Origin: Tectiglobus diatomicola
GTDB taxonomy: Bacteria > Pseudomonadota > Alphaproteobacteria > Rhizobiales > Hyphomicrobiaceae
Assembly: GCA_039583345.1 (NCBI GenBank)
Contig: JAZDSJ010000001.1
Span: forward strand, 62,001 to 126,000
Direction of reading: 5' to 3'
DNA: 64,000 bases
Position numbers and translations under genes: made by a program. Shown piece after piece: positions 1 through 10,226 of the stretch. Within the stretch, counting starts at the first letter, position 1. Every line of letters begins with the position of its first letter. Below the pieces are notes generated by a model. It saw only the letters and a program-made list of their open reading frames with translations. It was not told the origin of the DNA and searched no databases.

Positions 1-427
1 TATTCATGCTAACCACGCAAATGAATTTTCTAATCAAACTCGTACTGCATGTCAAAAACTTCGTAAAGTAGGAATCGAACTTCTCAGCCAGTCAGTACTG
101 CTGCGTGGTATTAATGATGATGTTCAAACTTTAATAGATCTATTTCATGCCTACGAAAGTATTGATGCAGCACCTTATTATTTGCACCATTGCGACCTAG
201 CTCGTGGTACAGCTCACTTCCGTACTACGCTTGCCAAAGGTATTCAGCTGATGAGTATATTAAAACAGTGTTTACCTTCAAAACAAATACCATCATATAT
301 TCTTGATGTCCCTGGTGGCATTGGAAAAGTCCATATATCATCTAAGAATGTAATTTGTCTTAGGCAAGGTCTCTACAACATTAGACTTAAAAATGGTAGT
401 CTTACAACATACCGCGATAGACTGTAA
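1..427 (+). CDS. epmB: KamA/EpmB-family lysine 2,3-aminomutase, C-terminal part (5' partial)
   Basis: The frame is open from base 2 to the stop at 427 and enters the window without a start, so only the last ~141 residues are present. It reads INHANEFS near the edge, then LLSQSVLLRGINDD, PYYLHHCDLARGTAHFR and a GGIGKV-like PGG block near the end, which are the C-terminal hallmarks of the radical-SAM, PLP-dependent lysine 2,3-aminomutase family. The short family members in proteobacteria (EpmB) make beta-lysine for modification of elongation factor P. The radical-SAM cysteine cluster lies outside the window, so only family membership can be judged. No efp-like gene follows; the next kilobase is non-coding. 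A true catabolic KamA is an alternative. Confidence 0.82.
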   Translation, partial: IHANHANEFSNQTRTACQKLRKVGIELLSQSVLLRGINDDVQTLIDLFHAYESIDAAPYYLHHCDLARGTAHFRTTLAKGIQLMSILKQCLPSKQIPSYILDVPGGIGKVHISSKNVICLRQGLYNIRLKNGSLTTYRDRL

Positions 428-1468
428 AAAATCTAATCGAAACTAAATGTAATTAATCGTGGAGCATATAGCCGCGCCTGATTGATATTAACTTAGCTTC
501 AATCTAATGCTTCCACGTCTGTGCGCATACACAACATTTTCTCTAAGAAAGGTTTAAGATAAGTTTTAATGTTAGAATAGAGCATGATTACGTTTTTATA
601 ACTGAAATAAAATTGCAAACTGATTATTCTCTGCTAGTAGATGCCTGGTGCATATGAATATTATTAGGGTTTCGATTCCAAAGTTTGGTGGCCACCTAGA
701 TTAGGATCTAAATCGTGCAGTAGAACATCTTTCTAGCCCCAATATAATATTACTTATCCTTAGAAGTTAGCACAACGAAAGCAATCCTTCAGTCTATTAT
801 AACCCTTTTCTATTCACCTGGCTTATTATCAGATGCTTCTTACTTTTTTGGATAACTTTGACATTTTCACAGTTAATCGATAATTCTCTGGAGCGCAGTC
901 ACTTTAGTTATTATTCTCGTGCTTTACTTACAAATGCCTGAACTTATAGCACCCGAAATTAGAAAAAAGTTGCATTGTTCAAAACAATAAGTTTGCATGC
1001 TATAATGCCAATTAGTACTTTACGAATGAGCTATTTTAATGAAACACTCCAAAATCATTGAAACTTTAATAGACTTCTAAAATCTTCTTCTTATCTAAAA
1101 CATTTACAATATAAACTTCATAGACATGTGATTTATCATCTGATCCGATGGCCGTCTTAGTTTAGAACACAAATCTCCTAAAAGTTATCAGTCATAAGCT
1201 CGAAGCTGTTAGGTTTTTAGTTTTTGTATTATAATCCACGACACGTTAAATAACCTAGTAGAACATTTTAAGATTGGCCTTTAATTTATGATATGTCTTG
1301 GGCTTATTTGTGAACTTCTCAATTAAAGTTCAGGAAGAAAAAAGTTAGAGTGCCTACGCCATAGGGTACGCCTATAACTAAGCTATACAATTCACCTCCC
1401 ATCATGGATCATTAGTAAGCCTGAAATCATAATATGAGCTGATTGAAGTAAAATGATTGAAGGGCAAC
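428..1468. other. non-coding gap, no recognisable gene
   Basis: About 1 kb between the aminomutase stop and the purH remnant has stop codons in all frames. I looked for efp or inositol monophosphatase remnants, which often follow epmB, and found none I can defend. No tRNA-like T-loop was seen. Confidence 0.6.
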
Positions 1469-2216
1469 CTAATGTCGAAAGTGGCGATACCCTGTAAACA
1501 CCATAGCTAAATTATAAAATTAGCTGCAGAAATTACTTCTTCATCTCGTATAGATCCACCTGGTTGAATAACAGTAGCGATACCAACTTTTACAGCTTCA
1601 TAAAGGCCATCAGCGAATAGATTGACATACCTTAAGTTAAGACTTAATTGTTCTGAGAACAATAGCTTATTGCAATGTCATAGGCAGCTGTTAGACTATT
1701 AGTTCCATTTGTAAGGTAACGGCAAAGTTTACTTCTCACATATAACCCTCGCTCATTAAATTGTTTGATTAAAACTTCATAATATTCCTTATCAACTAAG
1801 ACGGTGAACGGATGCGTGATTTTTAGCAGTAGAGTGCATCATAGCGGGAGTCCGATATCGATTTTCTCAATACAGTCTACAAACTTAGCTCTGCTAGATA
1901 GCCCACTTTCAAAAGTGATAGAGATTAACTACAAATAAATCAATTGGTTCAAAGCCATATAGCTAGGTAACATTTTTACACGACCTCCCATTATTTCTGG
2001 AAATCCTGTATGCTAGGTAATATATCTAGCATTTACACCTGACTCCCTTAGAGTTTTTTCTTTAACACCTGCAGAGAGAGTTTCCACATCAATGATCTTT
2101 AAAGCGGATGCTTGATTTAGAAGTCCGGTTTTGTCGGATACTGAGATAAGAACCCGACTGATATGAGTTGAATGTTGATCAGACAGATGCATTAGTAAAT
2201 TTATCCTTAGTAACAT
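1469..2216 (-). pseudogene. purH: purH remnant (AICAR formyltransferase / IMP cyclohydrolase)
   Basis: PurH catalyses the last two steps of IMP synthesis. On the minus strand the N-terminal signature VLISVSDKTGL is readable near 2150, followed in shifting frames by TGFPEIMGGRVK (~2010), YGFEPIDLFVVNLY (~1950), CIEKIDIG with STAKNHASV (~1850), a KLRYG stub (~1640), FADGLYEAVKVGI and VIQPGGSIRDEEVI (~1560), and finally the normal C-terminus VFTGYRHFRH ending in a stop at 1469. The order matches PurH from end to end, but several stops and frameshifts interrupt it. Between the RYG stub and FADGL roughly 200 residues are missing: the remnant spans ~750 bp against ~1,590 bp for a normal gene. It follows the heparinase-family gene on the same strand, the usual alphaproteobacterial order. 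Clearly non-functional here; a second copy elsewhere cannot be excluded. Confidence 0.93.
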
Positions 2217-2370
2217 TTTCTTTATAGTCTTTTTAAGATTCTATATTTTTTTGAGTAAATGTTAGAAACACTTTTTTATAATAGTGAATTTAACAATTCC
2301 TTTTCAGATGTAACCATAAAAAATTCTTTAAATTATTATATTTAATCATTTGAACTGATATGAAATAAGA

Positions 2371-4083
2371 TTATTTCAATTTTTCTAAACGCCATCGTAC
2401 TGTCTTATTATTAAAACAGGACCCTCGCAGAACGATTTGCTGAGAACTTGTTGGACCGATAAGATCTGCGTAGTATATGCTTTCTTCTAAAGATAGGGTG
2501 GCACCATGGGCTGTAAATCTCCAAAGTGAATTATTAGGCAAACTAATCTCAAGCATTACTGAGGAAGTTTCAGGAAGACACCTAGCCATCGGATGCAAAT
2601 GAAAATGAATTGAAAATGAAATATCACGTGGTGGCAGAATTGTTTGTTCAGCCGAAATAATTTGATCTATACCCTCAAGCCAATATCCACTACTAGAAAG
2701 CTTAAGTTGACGTTTATGTAATAAACCTAAACGGCTCAGATATCCATCATGCTGTGAATCTAAAATAGAGGCCTTATCATTGCATTCGACACTTATTAAT
2801 ACTTTTTTGGGAAGCCTTAAGGGGGCATTCCCAATAAGCTTTAGCAGTGCCTTATGGTTAATGATTTCAGATGACGATTGCGCCCCGAGAACAAGCGTAT
2901 TATGACTAGCCGTTGATCGAGATCTAGCAAGCCACTCTCTTTTTGTCTCACTAGGTGTTCCACCATTTACAAGCATTGGGTAAGCGCCAACCGAAAACTC
3001 AAAAGAAAGACAGCACGACGTTGCATTTGCTGCAAATTGCAATGGAGGTGGCTTACTTCCATCAAATATTAATACTGTATCCCCCCCCGTTAAACGAACG
3101 TAACCTGAATTATCTGCTAAATTATATAAGTCAGATTTCAAAAATTGATTATTGTCAGCATATGTCGACAACATCGAAAGCGTATGGAATGAAGAGGCAC
3201 CCGCACCATGAAAATGTGCTAAATTACCATCACCGAGACGCATAAATTGCACGAAACGTAACATTCTCGGTATAGCTTCTGAGATATTTTTCGGTAAAGA
3301 TCGACCATATGATTGGTAACAGCTACGAAGAGGAATCAGATCAAGCAAAGCTTCAACTACAAAATCAGGATTACGACTTATATGCCCCCCGTCTTTGTAA
3401 AACTGACGTTCAATCTCTAACGCAAGATAATACTCAGACTTCTTAAGTAACTCTTGGCGCCCATCAATACAAAAGTCACCTAACGTCAAACCAGTAACTG
3501 CACTAAGCCGAGGCAACCCGGCAGAAGCACGAAACCAACTCACGGAAAGAAACTTCATTTGAATTGAAAGACTATCCAAAAATTTGTCGTAAAATTCGGG
3601 AGTGCAGCCTTGCAGTAAAAAATCCGCATTTGCAATCCAAGAAAATATACGACGCCCCACTACCTCCGGTTGCCATGCTAGACCTTCCCATCTGTGAAAA
3701 CGTTCAAGCCATTCTTCTATTAACCGGCGTGCTACTAAAGTTGTAGTTGCAGAGTAAATTCCTGATAAATGTCTTAGCCAGCTAAAACCGTGTAAATTAC
3801 GATCCCAGATCGGATTAGGAGGTTTGATATCAAAAATGGAGCTGTCACCCATCGATGCAACTGTCCCTCCAAGACCAAACATACCTTGTCTTATTTCACT
3901 AACGAAGCTAGCATCCAAAGCTCGCAGCTCTCGTGGTACAAGTAGAAGATGTTCTGCCTCAGGTTCAGCGATAGCCCAACGATAAATCGGAGAAAGCAAC
4001 AAACGTGAGATAATCTGACGTCTGGTGTCATCTAACCTTAATTTAGCAATATGACTGCGTTCTTTAATTGAGATTGACGTCAT
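2371..4083 (-). CDS. heparinase II/III family protein
   Basis: A 570-residue protein of the length typical for alphaproteobacterial heparinase II/III-family proteins. These have an all-helical toroid followed by a beta-sandwich domain. The sequence shows the family's N-terminal WLRHLSGI / RLIEEWLERFHRW region and the toroid segment GLPRLSAVTGLTLG. The C-terminal half contains FSVGAYPMLVNGGTP and SRSTASHNTLVLG, where the conserved HNT-type motif lies near residue 395. No signal peptide is evident at the ATG start. In relatives this gene sits between the rRNA methylase gene rsmB and purH; here purH is a wreck directly downstream and no rsmB is seen upstream. The substrate is unknown; family members cleave uronic-acid polysaccharides, but the alphaproteobacterial group next to purH has no assigned role that I know of. 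Confidence 0.85.
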   Translation of the reverse strand: MTSISIKERSHIAKLRLDDTRRQIISRLLLSPIYRWAIAEPEAEHLLLVPRELRALDASFVSEIRQGMFGLGGTVASMGDSSIFDIKPPNPIWDRNLHGFSWLRHLSGIYSATTTLVARRLIEEWLERFHRWEGLAWQPEVVGRRIFSWIANADFLLQGCTPEFYDKFLDSLSIQMKFLSVSWFRASAGLPRLSAVTGLTLGDFCIDGRQELLKKSEYYLALEIERQFYKDGGHISRNPDFVVEALLDLIPLRSCYQSYGRSLPKNISEAIPRMLRFVQFMRLGDGNLAHFHGAGASSFHTLSMLSTYADNNQFLKSDLYNLADNSGYVRLTGGDTVLIFDGSKPPPLQFAANATSCCLSFEFSVGAYPMLVNGGTPSETKREWLARSRSTASHNTLVLGAQSSSEIINHKALLKLIGNAPLRLPKKVLISVECNDKASILDSQHDGYLSRLGLLHKRQLKLSSSGYWLEGIDQIISAEQTILPPRDISFSIHFHLHPMARCLPETSSVMLEISLPNNSLWRFTAHGATLSLEESIYYADLIGPTSSQQIVLRGSCFNNKTVRWRLEKLK

Positions 4084-4413
4084 GAGATTTTAACATTCGA
4101 CATCATATAGCCTGAATTTTAGAAAATGGTTGGTAGTAATTGATATAGGCAAAAAACATCAGTTATGCATAAATTATTTTACGTTTAATTGGACAAAAAA
4201 TTAATTACATTTATATCTGCTATATTGTCATGAATTAATATAAGTGAAATGTAATAAGATACAAACTATACAACAGAATTAGGCACAAATTTTAAATCTC
4301 CAGGTTTGTCTTAATAAGTGTCATACATAATTATGAAGAAATAGTATTATTTTATCGAAATGCTACCGTAACAGTTTTAGCATTCAGTACACTTACAAAG
4401 CTAAATCCTATTA
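4084..4413. other. divergent intergenic region
   Basis: A 330-base A+T-rich spacer between two divergently transcribed genes, so it should contain both promoters. I see no specific operator or structured RNA. Confidence 0.4.
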
Positions 4414-5124
4414 ATGAACAATGCCATGAGCAAAATTATACAATTAACCAAATTAATCATACCATGTAAAATTTTTATTAGTATGGTTCTGGTGAGTTTA
4501 GCAATTAGTCATGCCAGTGGTGTGAAAAAAATTGACTGGGGAAGCCTTGTGCCCATTTTGCCACCACTGAAAGACCCTCTTAAAGGCTTAACACAAGATC
4601 AACGCTTTGATATTGAAACAATTGACTGGGCACGAAATCTCAAAGGAGAAGATCTTGAACTGGTACAAAACCAGCAAGGAATCAAGGATGCTCAAATTTA
4701 TGAGGAACAATTTAGAGCAGCTGGAATAGACGTAGATGATATGCTTAATAAATACAAGAAATGGATAAAAGAAGTAGAGTCGCGCCAAAAACTTGTAAAT
4801 GAAAGTCTAGATGGTAAAGAAATTCAGATGCCAGGGTATCTATTGCCTCTGGAATTTTCAGAAGACGGCGAAACTGACTTTCTACTCGTACCTTATGTTG
4901 GGGCTTGTATTCATGTACCACCACCACCTGTTAATCAGATAGTTTTCGTACGTCTATCCAAAAAATTCAAAGTCAACGATTTATACACAGCGGTATGGAT
5001 AACTGGCACCATGAAAACTAAATCGTCAAGTAAGGTTCTCTACTTCGTAGATGGAAGCGCTAAAATATCTATTGGATACCATCTTAATGGCAAGACTGTA
5101 CTAACCTACAAAGAAAACGAATAG
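4414..5124 (+). CDS. exported DUF3299 protein
   Basis: A 236-residue protein with a hydrophobic N-terminus (residues ~15-35, ending near SHASG) that looks like a signal peptide, so the product is probably periplasmic or membrane-anchored. Residues ~135-175 carry the DUF3299 hallmark: MPGYLLPLEFSEDGETDFLL, followed by the invariant-looking VPYVGACIHVPPPPVNQ. The conserved Cys and His in GACIH may bind a metal or haem-linked partner, but the family has no proven biochemical function known to me. The middle (residues ~50-130) is charged and helical and specific to this lineage. The gene stands alone with large spacers on both sides. The family call is firm and the function is unknown. Confidence 0.82.
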   Translation: MNNAMSKIIQLTKLIIPCKIFISMVLVSLAISHASGVKKIDWGSLVPILPPLKDPLKGLTQDQRFDIETIDWARNLKGEDLELVQNQQGIKDAQIYEEQFRAAGIDVDDMLNKYKKWIKEVESRQKLVNESLDGKEIQMPGYLLPLEFSEDGETDFLLVPYVGACIHVPPPPVNQIVFVRLSKKFKVNDLYTAVWITGTMKTKSSSKVLYFVDGSAKISIGYHLNGKTVLTYKENE

Positions 5125-5416
5125 TATTAGATGATTACTAGAAGTAGTAGCAACTTGCCATTTTTAATAAACACCTCAAATTATTATCAGCAACCGCTGT
5201 TTAAGATGCAACTTAAACCTCTAAATTAAAGGTTCCTTTTCAAAATTATACTATATACGAAACTCGTTTCAGAGTTATCAATAATGCAATATCCGGCACT
5301 TATAAAAACAACGTAATGATTGGATGTCTGGTTGTGAGTTTAGCATCACTACTCCCAAAGCCTAGAAGGTAGCTACTTAAACCATCTAGGCATAAAAAAA
5401 AACTAGAAAGTACCTG

Positions 5417-6859
5417 CTATTTGTTAGAAATATCTTCTGATGTTAAGTTTAGTGACTTTCTCTCAGCTCGCTTTCTAAGCAATCGCTTTACGGGGCGGCG
5501 TAGAAATTCAGGTAAGGATTCTTGTGTGAAACAATCAGCAGAGAAATCATCATTATTCAATGCTCCAGACAGGAGCCCCCCCTCCGTTAGTCTTTCAGAA
5601 AAATCCCTTATTTGACCACAATTATTATCCCTATTATTTCGAACAGACTGGCTTTTATTATTTACTTGTCGTGCACGCCCACGACTACGCTTTTTCTTGT
5701 GTATTTGTTTTAAATCATTTTCCGAAGGAGCCACACCACACCATGTCAAATCTTGAGCAGTAACTTTTTCAATCTGTTTGACTAGGTGTAATTCATCTAA
5801 TGTAACCAAAGTCAATGCTAACCCTTCACGACCAGCACGACCAGTTCTACCTATCCTGTGGATGTAGCCGTCAACAGACAAAGGAACATCAAAATTGAAG
5901 ACATGACTAACCTGTGGTATGTCAAGCCCCCGTGCGGCTACATCACTTGCTACTAAAATCTCTAACTCACCTCCGCGAAATTTATCTAAAGTAGCCATTC
6001 GAAAGTTTTGATCCATATCACCATGGAGCGATCCCGCGTTAAAACCATGCTTTAAAAGTGATCTGTGCAGGATACCAACATCGCGTTTACGATTGCAAAA
6101 AACTATGGAATTCTTCACATCGTAACTACGGATTAATTCACGTAGAATTTCACGTTTTGACCAACTATTATTATCCAAGCATAGTTTAAATGTTTGTGTT
6201 ATAGTTGTAGCAGTAGATTCAGGTCGAGAAACCTCAACATAAACTGGGTCCTGAAGAAATTGATTGACTAAGGACTGAATCTCAAACGGCATTGTTGCAG
6301 AAAAAAATAGCGTCTGTCGTCGCGGCGGTAACAACTTAAAAATCTTTGCTAGATCTGGAACAAAGCCCATGTCAAGCATACGATCTGCCTCGTCGACCAC
6401 AAGAATTTCAACGCCAGTTAAGAGTAATTTTCCACGTTGAAAATGATCAAGTAAGCGACCAGGTGTCGCTATGAGTACATCAGCACCTCGATCCAGCTTT
6501 TTTTCCTGTTCTTCAAATGACATACCCCCGATCAACAAGACAACATTAAGTTTATGATTTACTCCATATTTTTCAAATGCTTGCTCAACTTGGGCGGCTA
6601 ATTCTCGTGTAGGTGCCAAGATAAGAGAGCGAGGCATCCGTGCCCTTGCGCGACCCATTTCTAGAAGATCTATCATGGGTAAGGCAAAAGATGCGGTTTT
6701 CCCAGTGCCGGTTTGCGCCAAGCCCAAAATATCTTTTCCACTAAGTATTGATGGTATGGTTTTGATTTGAATAGGCGTAGGCTTAATATACCCTGCAGAT
6801 TCTACAGAAAATTGCAACTTATCACTCAATCCGAGCTCGGCGAAAGTTATACTACTCAA
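5417..6859 (-). CDS. rhlE: DEAD-box RNA helicase, RhlE-like
   Basis: A 480-residue ATP-dependent RNA helicase with all superfamily 2 motifs in order: Q motif (TPIQIKTIPSIL, ~27), motif I AQTGTGKT (~48), Ia PTRELA, Ib TPGRLLD, II DEADRMLDMGF (~155), III SAT, IV VFCNRKRD, V ATDVAARGLDI-type and VI HRIGRTGRAGREG (~335). After ~residue 375 comes a basic low-complexity tail with KKKRSRGRARQ, typical of the RhlE branch that unwinds rRNA and mRNA duplexes in ribosome assembly. This tail is shorter and less glycine-rich than usual. The next gene on this strand is far away, so it is probably monocistronic. SrmB or another branch is possible; RhlE fits the FAELGLSDKL N-terminus best. Confidence 0.87.
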   Translation of the reverse strand: MSSITFAELGLSDKLQFSVESAGYIKPTPIQIKTIPSILSGKDILGLAQTGTGKTASFALPMIDLLEMGRARARMPRSLILAPTRELAAQVEQAFEKYGVNHKLNVVLLIGGMSFEEQEKKLDRGADVLIATPGRLLDHFQRGKLLLTGVEILVVDEADRMLDMGFVPDLAKIFKLLPPRRQTLFFSATMPFEIQSLVNQFLQDPVYVEVSRPESTATTITQTFKLCLDNNSWSKREILRELIRSYDVKNSIVFCNRKRDVGILHRSLLKHGFNAGSLHGDMDQNFRMATLDKFRGGELEILVASDVAARGLDIPQVSHVFNFDVPLSVDGYIHRIGRTGRAGREGLALTLVTLDELHLVKQIEKVTAQDLTWCGVAPSENDLKQIHKKKRSRGRARQVNNKSQSVRNNRDNNCGQIRDFSERLTEGGLLSGALNNDDFSADCFTQESLPEFLRRPVKRLLRKRAERKSLNLTSEDISNK

Positions 6860-7465
6860 TAGATATGCTTTCCAATAACCTAAGTAAGGCTCACTTTCAT
6901 CAATTTAATATTGCAATTGAGAAGTGACTATAATATCACCTTATAATAATTTACATAGCTTAGTTCAGTTCTAAAAAGGCCGCAACTTATAAATATCTAA
7001 AATTACTATTTAAGACTGCGACTAATAAAAGAGATGTTTATATACCTCTAATTTAAGAGAGCTAAAAGAACATTTCATATAGAATTCAAATTAATTATTA
7101 GTCAAATTGACATTTGAATTTTTAACAAGAAATATTGGGATGATATCAACGAGATATTTTGAAACATTTAGTGTGAATTAATGTTTTATATGTTCTGAAG
7201 CCAATTCATACAAAAACGCATTGTTTTAAAAATTAATGGCGTTACAGTTTTTGACTTTTACCAAGTATTAACATAGGCAATAAGGATATACGAATGTGTA
7301 ATGAAAGGGTTGCCTTAAAATCTAAAGTGTAAACTGCTAAATCAGCTAATTTACTTTTTTAAATTTTAAGAGCCTAACTAATTGCATTAGATCAAATGCG
7401 GTTAGACCCCAAAGAAATGATCCATACCAATTTATTTATGCTAATTTTGGGTTGCTATTTAATTT
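6860..7465. other. non-coding gap
   Basis: About 600 A+T-rich bases between gapR and the RhlE-like gene, both on the minus strand. Free-living relatives often have a pyruvate kinase gene near gapR; I looked for remnants on both strands and found nothing supportable. Confidence 0.5.
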
Positions 7466-7714
7466 TTAATTTACCATTTCAAGAGCATTAAGATAAGTAG
7501 CTAACAAAGCCTCTTCCTCTTCACGGTCGTTTTTGGATTTTTTTCTTATCTTTAAAATCTCGCGAATAATTTTTAGATCAAACCCTGCAGCTTTTGCCTC
7601 CGCAAGCTTGTCACGAATATTATCCGAAATCTCTTTTTTTTCTTCTTCCAAACGCTCAATTTGTTCAATAAACTGACGCAATTGAGATTGTGAAGATCCC
7701 TGAAGTGTTGTCAT
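7466..7714 (-). CDS. gapR: GapR (DUF2312) nucleoid-associated protein
   Basis: An 82-residue protein that matches the DUF2312/GapR family along its whole length: a coiled-coil N-terminus (QLRQFIEQIERLEEEKKEI), the very conserved DNIRDKLAEAKAAGFDLKII, then KIRKKSKNDREEEEALLATYL. In Caulobacter GapR is a tetrameric clamp that binds overtwisted, A+T-rich DNA ahead of forks and polymerases. The ATG at 7714 is preceded by an AAAGGGAA ribosome-binding site seven bases upstream. Its retention in an eroding A+T-rich genome fits an essential role in DNA topology. The gene stands alone. Confidence 0.93.
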   Translation of the reverse strand: MTTLQGSSQSQLRQFIEQIERLEEEKKEISDNIRDKLAEAKAAGFDLKIIREILKIRKKSKNDREEEEALLATYLNALEMVN

Positions 7715-8060
7715 TTTTTTCCCTTTGTAGCTAAGAATGTTTTAAAGTATAGAGTATAATAATATGAGTGAAAGTATTCAAATAACTAATAAATCTAAGT
7801 CGAAAAATCCTGTAAGATAAACGCATCTGGTATACAGTAAGTTTTACAACAAATGAGTATTGCTTAACCTAAAAATCTTAGAAAATTAAGCATTGCTAAG
7901 TTTGCTACATCAAAACGAAACTGCAGTTCATAGATTCAGTTATACAACACCCTTTTAATTTATGAAATATGTACGCCTAACTACTCTTAGCTAGTGAATG
8001 AAATCTTAATCTGATGTAATGTAATATTACAAACCGCCATGGTTAAATGCGGAATATATT
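7715..8060. other. divergent intergenic region
   Basis: A 346-base spacer between gapR (leftward) and tex (rightward). It should carry both promoters, but I see no clear regulatory site. Confidence 0.4.
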
Positions 8061-10226
8061 ATGGAATCATTAGAACTACGTATTGCTGAAGAGCTTAAAA
8101 TTCGAAGCTGCCAGGTTGCTGCAACAATAGCGCTTTTGAATCAAGGTGCAACTGTACCGTTCATTGCGCGATACCGTAAAGAAATTACCGGTGGCTTAAA
8201 TGACACACAGTTGCGTAAGCTTGAGCAACGTCTTATGTATCTTCAACAGTTAAATGAACGCAAAGCAACAATTCTAAAAATTATAGATGATCAAGGAAAA
8301 CTTTCTTCGAATCTTAAGCATGATATCTCAACAGCAAAGGATAAAGTTAGTCTCGAAGACTTATATGCACCATTCAAACAAAAGAGGTTTAATAAGGCGC
8401 AAGTAGCGCGTGATTCTGGTCTTACGCATTTAGCTGATGCTTTGCTTTTTAAACCAATGCTTGATCCTACAGAGGAAGCAGCAAGATACCAAGGTAAAGC
8501 AAAATTCTTTACAAGTACTCAAGCAGTTTTGGATGGAGCGCGCTCGATTCTTATTGAAAGAATATGCAACGATTCTCATTTAGTCGGCAAACTTCGTGAA
8601 ATTCTCTGGACCGATGGATACATAATAGCCAAACCCTTTAAAATCAAGAGAGATAGCTCCAAAAAGTTTGAAAATTACTACAACTTCCACCAAAGTATAA
8701 TTAAATTACCCTCTCATCGTGCCTTGGCTTTAATGCGTGGGCGCAAAGAAGGCGTACTCAAACTCACAATCGATGTAAACTTTGAAGAAGGTGTTATACA
8801 TCCTTTTGTATTCAAAATTATGTCACATTTTAGAATCGCGAATCTAGGGCGTAAGGCTGATGACTGGTTAATAAAAACAGCCATTATAGCCTGGGAAAAG
8901 AAACTTCACCCATCTTTAATAACAAATTTACTATCTCGAGTGAAAGAACTTGCTGACATAGACTCAATCAATATCTTCAAATCTAATTTAAGAGAGTTGT
9001 TGTTAGCTGCTCCTGCGGGACCCAAAGTTACTATGGGTATAGATCCCGGAATAAAAAACGGTGTAAAAGTTGCAGTTGTAGATTGTACTGGAAAACTTCT
9101 TGATACTGGATTAGTATTTCCTCACGCTCCTCGCAATGAGTGGCACATGGCAATGCGTGTATTATCTGAGTTGTGTTCTCGCCATAGAGTCGAGCTAATA
9201 GCAATAGGCAACGGGACCGCTAGCCGTGAAACTGATAGGCTTGTTAGTGAGTTGATTAACAACGAGACACACCTAAAACTAAATAAGGTTATTGTTTCGG
9301 AGGCAGGTGCTTCCGTATACTCCGCATCAAAAATTGCATCTGAAGAGTTTCCTCACCTCGATGTGTGCTTACGCGGTGCAGTTTCAATAGCCCGAAGGTT
9401 GCAAGACCCTCTCGCTGAACTTGTAAAAATAGCTCCAAAGTCTATAGGGGTTGGCCAGTATCAACACGATGTTGACCAGAAAGAACTTTCACAGTCTCTA
9501 ATTTCTGTTTTAGAAGACTGTGTCAATTTAGTTGGTGTAAACATCAATACTGCATCAGAGTCTTTGCTTACCCGTGTTTCTGGTCTTAATGCAACAGTAG
9601 CTCGCAACATTGTCAGTTATCGGAATAAAAATGGAGCTTTTAAAAATCGAAATGAAATAAAAAAAGTACCACGCCTAGGCCCAAAATTATTTGAGCAATC
9701 CGCAGGCTTTTTACGTGTTTTAAATGGACAAGATGTACTTGATGCTTCAGCAGTTCATCCAGAGGCCTATAAGGTAGTTAAACAAATTGCAAAAGTCTCA
9801 GGGAGATCCATTAAATCAATGATAGGGAATGAACATTTTTTAAAATCATTGAACCCTATTAAGTTTGTAACGAAAGATTTTGGATTACCAACTGTATGCG
9901 ATATCCTAAAGGAACTTGAAAAGCCGGGCTCGGATCCGAGACCAAATTTTAAATCGGCAAAATTTGCTGAAGGTGTCGAAAAAATCTCGGATCTTCGCGA
10001 TGGTATGATACTTGAGGGTGTTGTAACAAATGTCACCTCTTTTGGTGCATTCGTTGACATTGGCGTTCATCATGATGGCCTTGTGCATGTATCTGAAATA
10101 GACGTGAAATACATAAAAGACCCTCGTGAGGTTATTAAGGCTGGAGATATTATTAAGGTTAGAGCAAAAAAAATAGATGTTGAACGTAAAAGGATTACCT
10201 TATCTATGAAATCCAATTCATTATAA
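8061..10226 (+). CDS. tex: Tex-family transcription accessory / RNA-binding protein
   Basis: Tex is a cytoplasmic nucleic-acid-binding factor related to eukaryotic Spt6. The 721 residues show the N-terminal helical part with PFIARYRKEITGGL (~31) and LEDLYAPFKQKR (~95), then a YqgF/RNase H-like domain starting MGIDPGIKNGVK (~325) with IAIGNGTASRETDRL. Next come ASVYSASKIASEEFP, RGAVSIARRLQDPLAEL and GVGQYQHDV, a helix-hairpin-helix pair (~485-555, GVNINTASESLL) and a C-terminal S1 RNA-binding domain (~646-720, GMILEGVVTNVTSFGAFVDI). Length is slightly below the usual 760-800 residues, with the shortening spread over the N-terminal half. All domains are present, so the protein should be functional. 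It appears monocistronic. Confidence 0.93.
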   Translation: MESLELRIAEELKIRSCQVAATIALLNQGATVPFIARYRKEITGGLNDTQLRKLEQRLMYLQQLNERKATILKIIDDQGKLSSNLKHDISTAKDKVSLEDLYAPFKQKRFNKAQVARDSGLTHLADALLFKPMLDPTEEAARYQGKAKFFTSTQAVLDGARSILIERICNDSHLVGKLREILWTDGYIIAKPFKIKRDSSKKFENYYNFHQSIIKLPSHRALALMRGRKEGVLKLTIDVNFEEGVIHPFVFKIMSHFRIANLGRKADDWLIKTAIIAWEKKLHPSLITNLLSRVKELADIDSINIFKSNLRELLLAAPAGPKVTMGIDPGIKNGVKVAVVDCTGKLLDTGLVFPHAPRNEWHMAMRVLSELCSRHRVELIAIGNGTASRETDRLVSELINNETHLKLNKVIVSEAGASVYSASKIASEEFPHLDVCLRGAVSIARRLQDPLAELVKIAPKSIGVGQYQHDVDQKELSQSLISVLEDCVNLVGVNINTASESLLTRVSGLNATVARNIVSYRNKNGAFKNRNEIKKVPRLGPKLFEQSAGFLRVLNGQDVLDASAVHPEAYKVVKQIAKVSGRSIKSMIGNEHFLKSLNPIKFVTKDFGLPTVCDILKELEKPGSDPRPNFKSAKFAEGVEKISDLRDGMILEGVVTNVTSFGAFVDIGVHHDGLVHVSEIDVKYIKDPREVIKAGDIIKVRAKKIDVERKRITLSMKSNSL

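Noticed and set aside
428..1468. Remnant of efp downstream of the aminomutase
   Set aside because: Expected from gene order in relatives, yet no EF-P-like stretch could be read in any frame.
4745..4927. Short antisense frame inside the DUF3299 gene
   Set aside because: No start signal, no family features; shadow of the coding strand.
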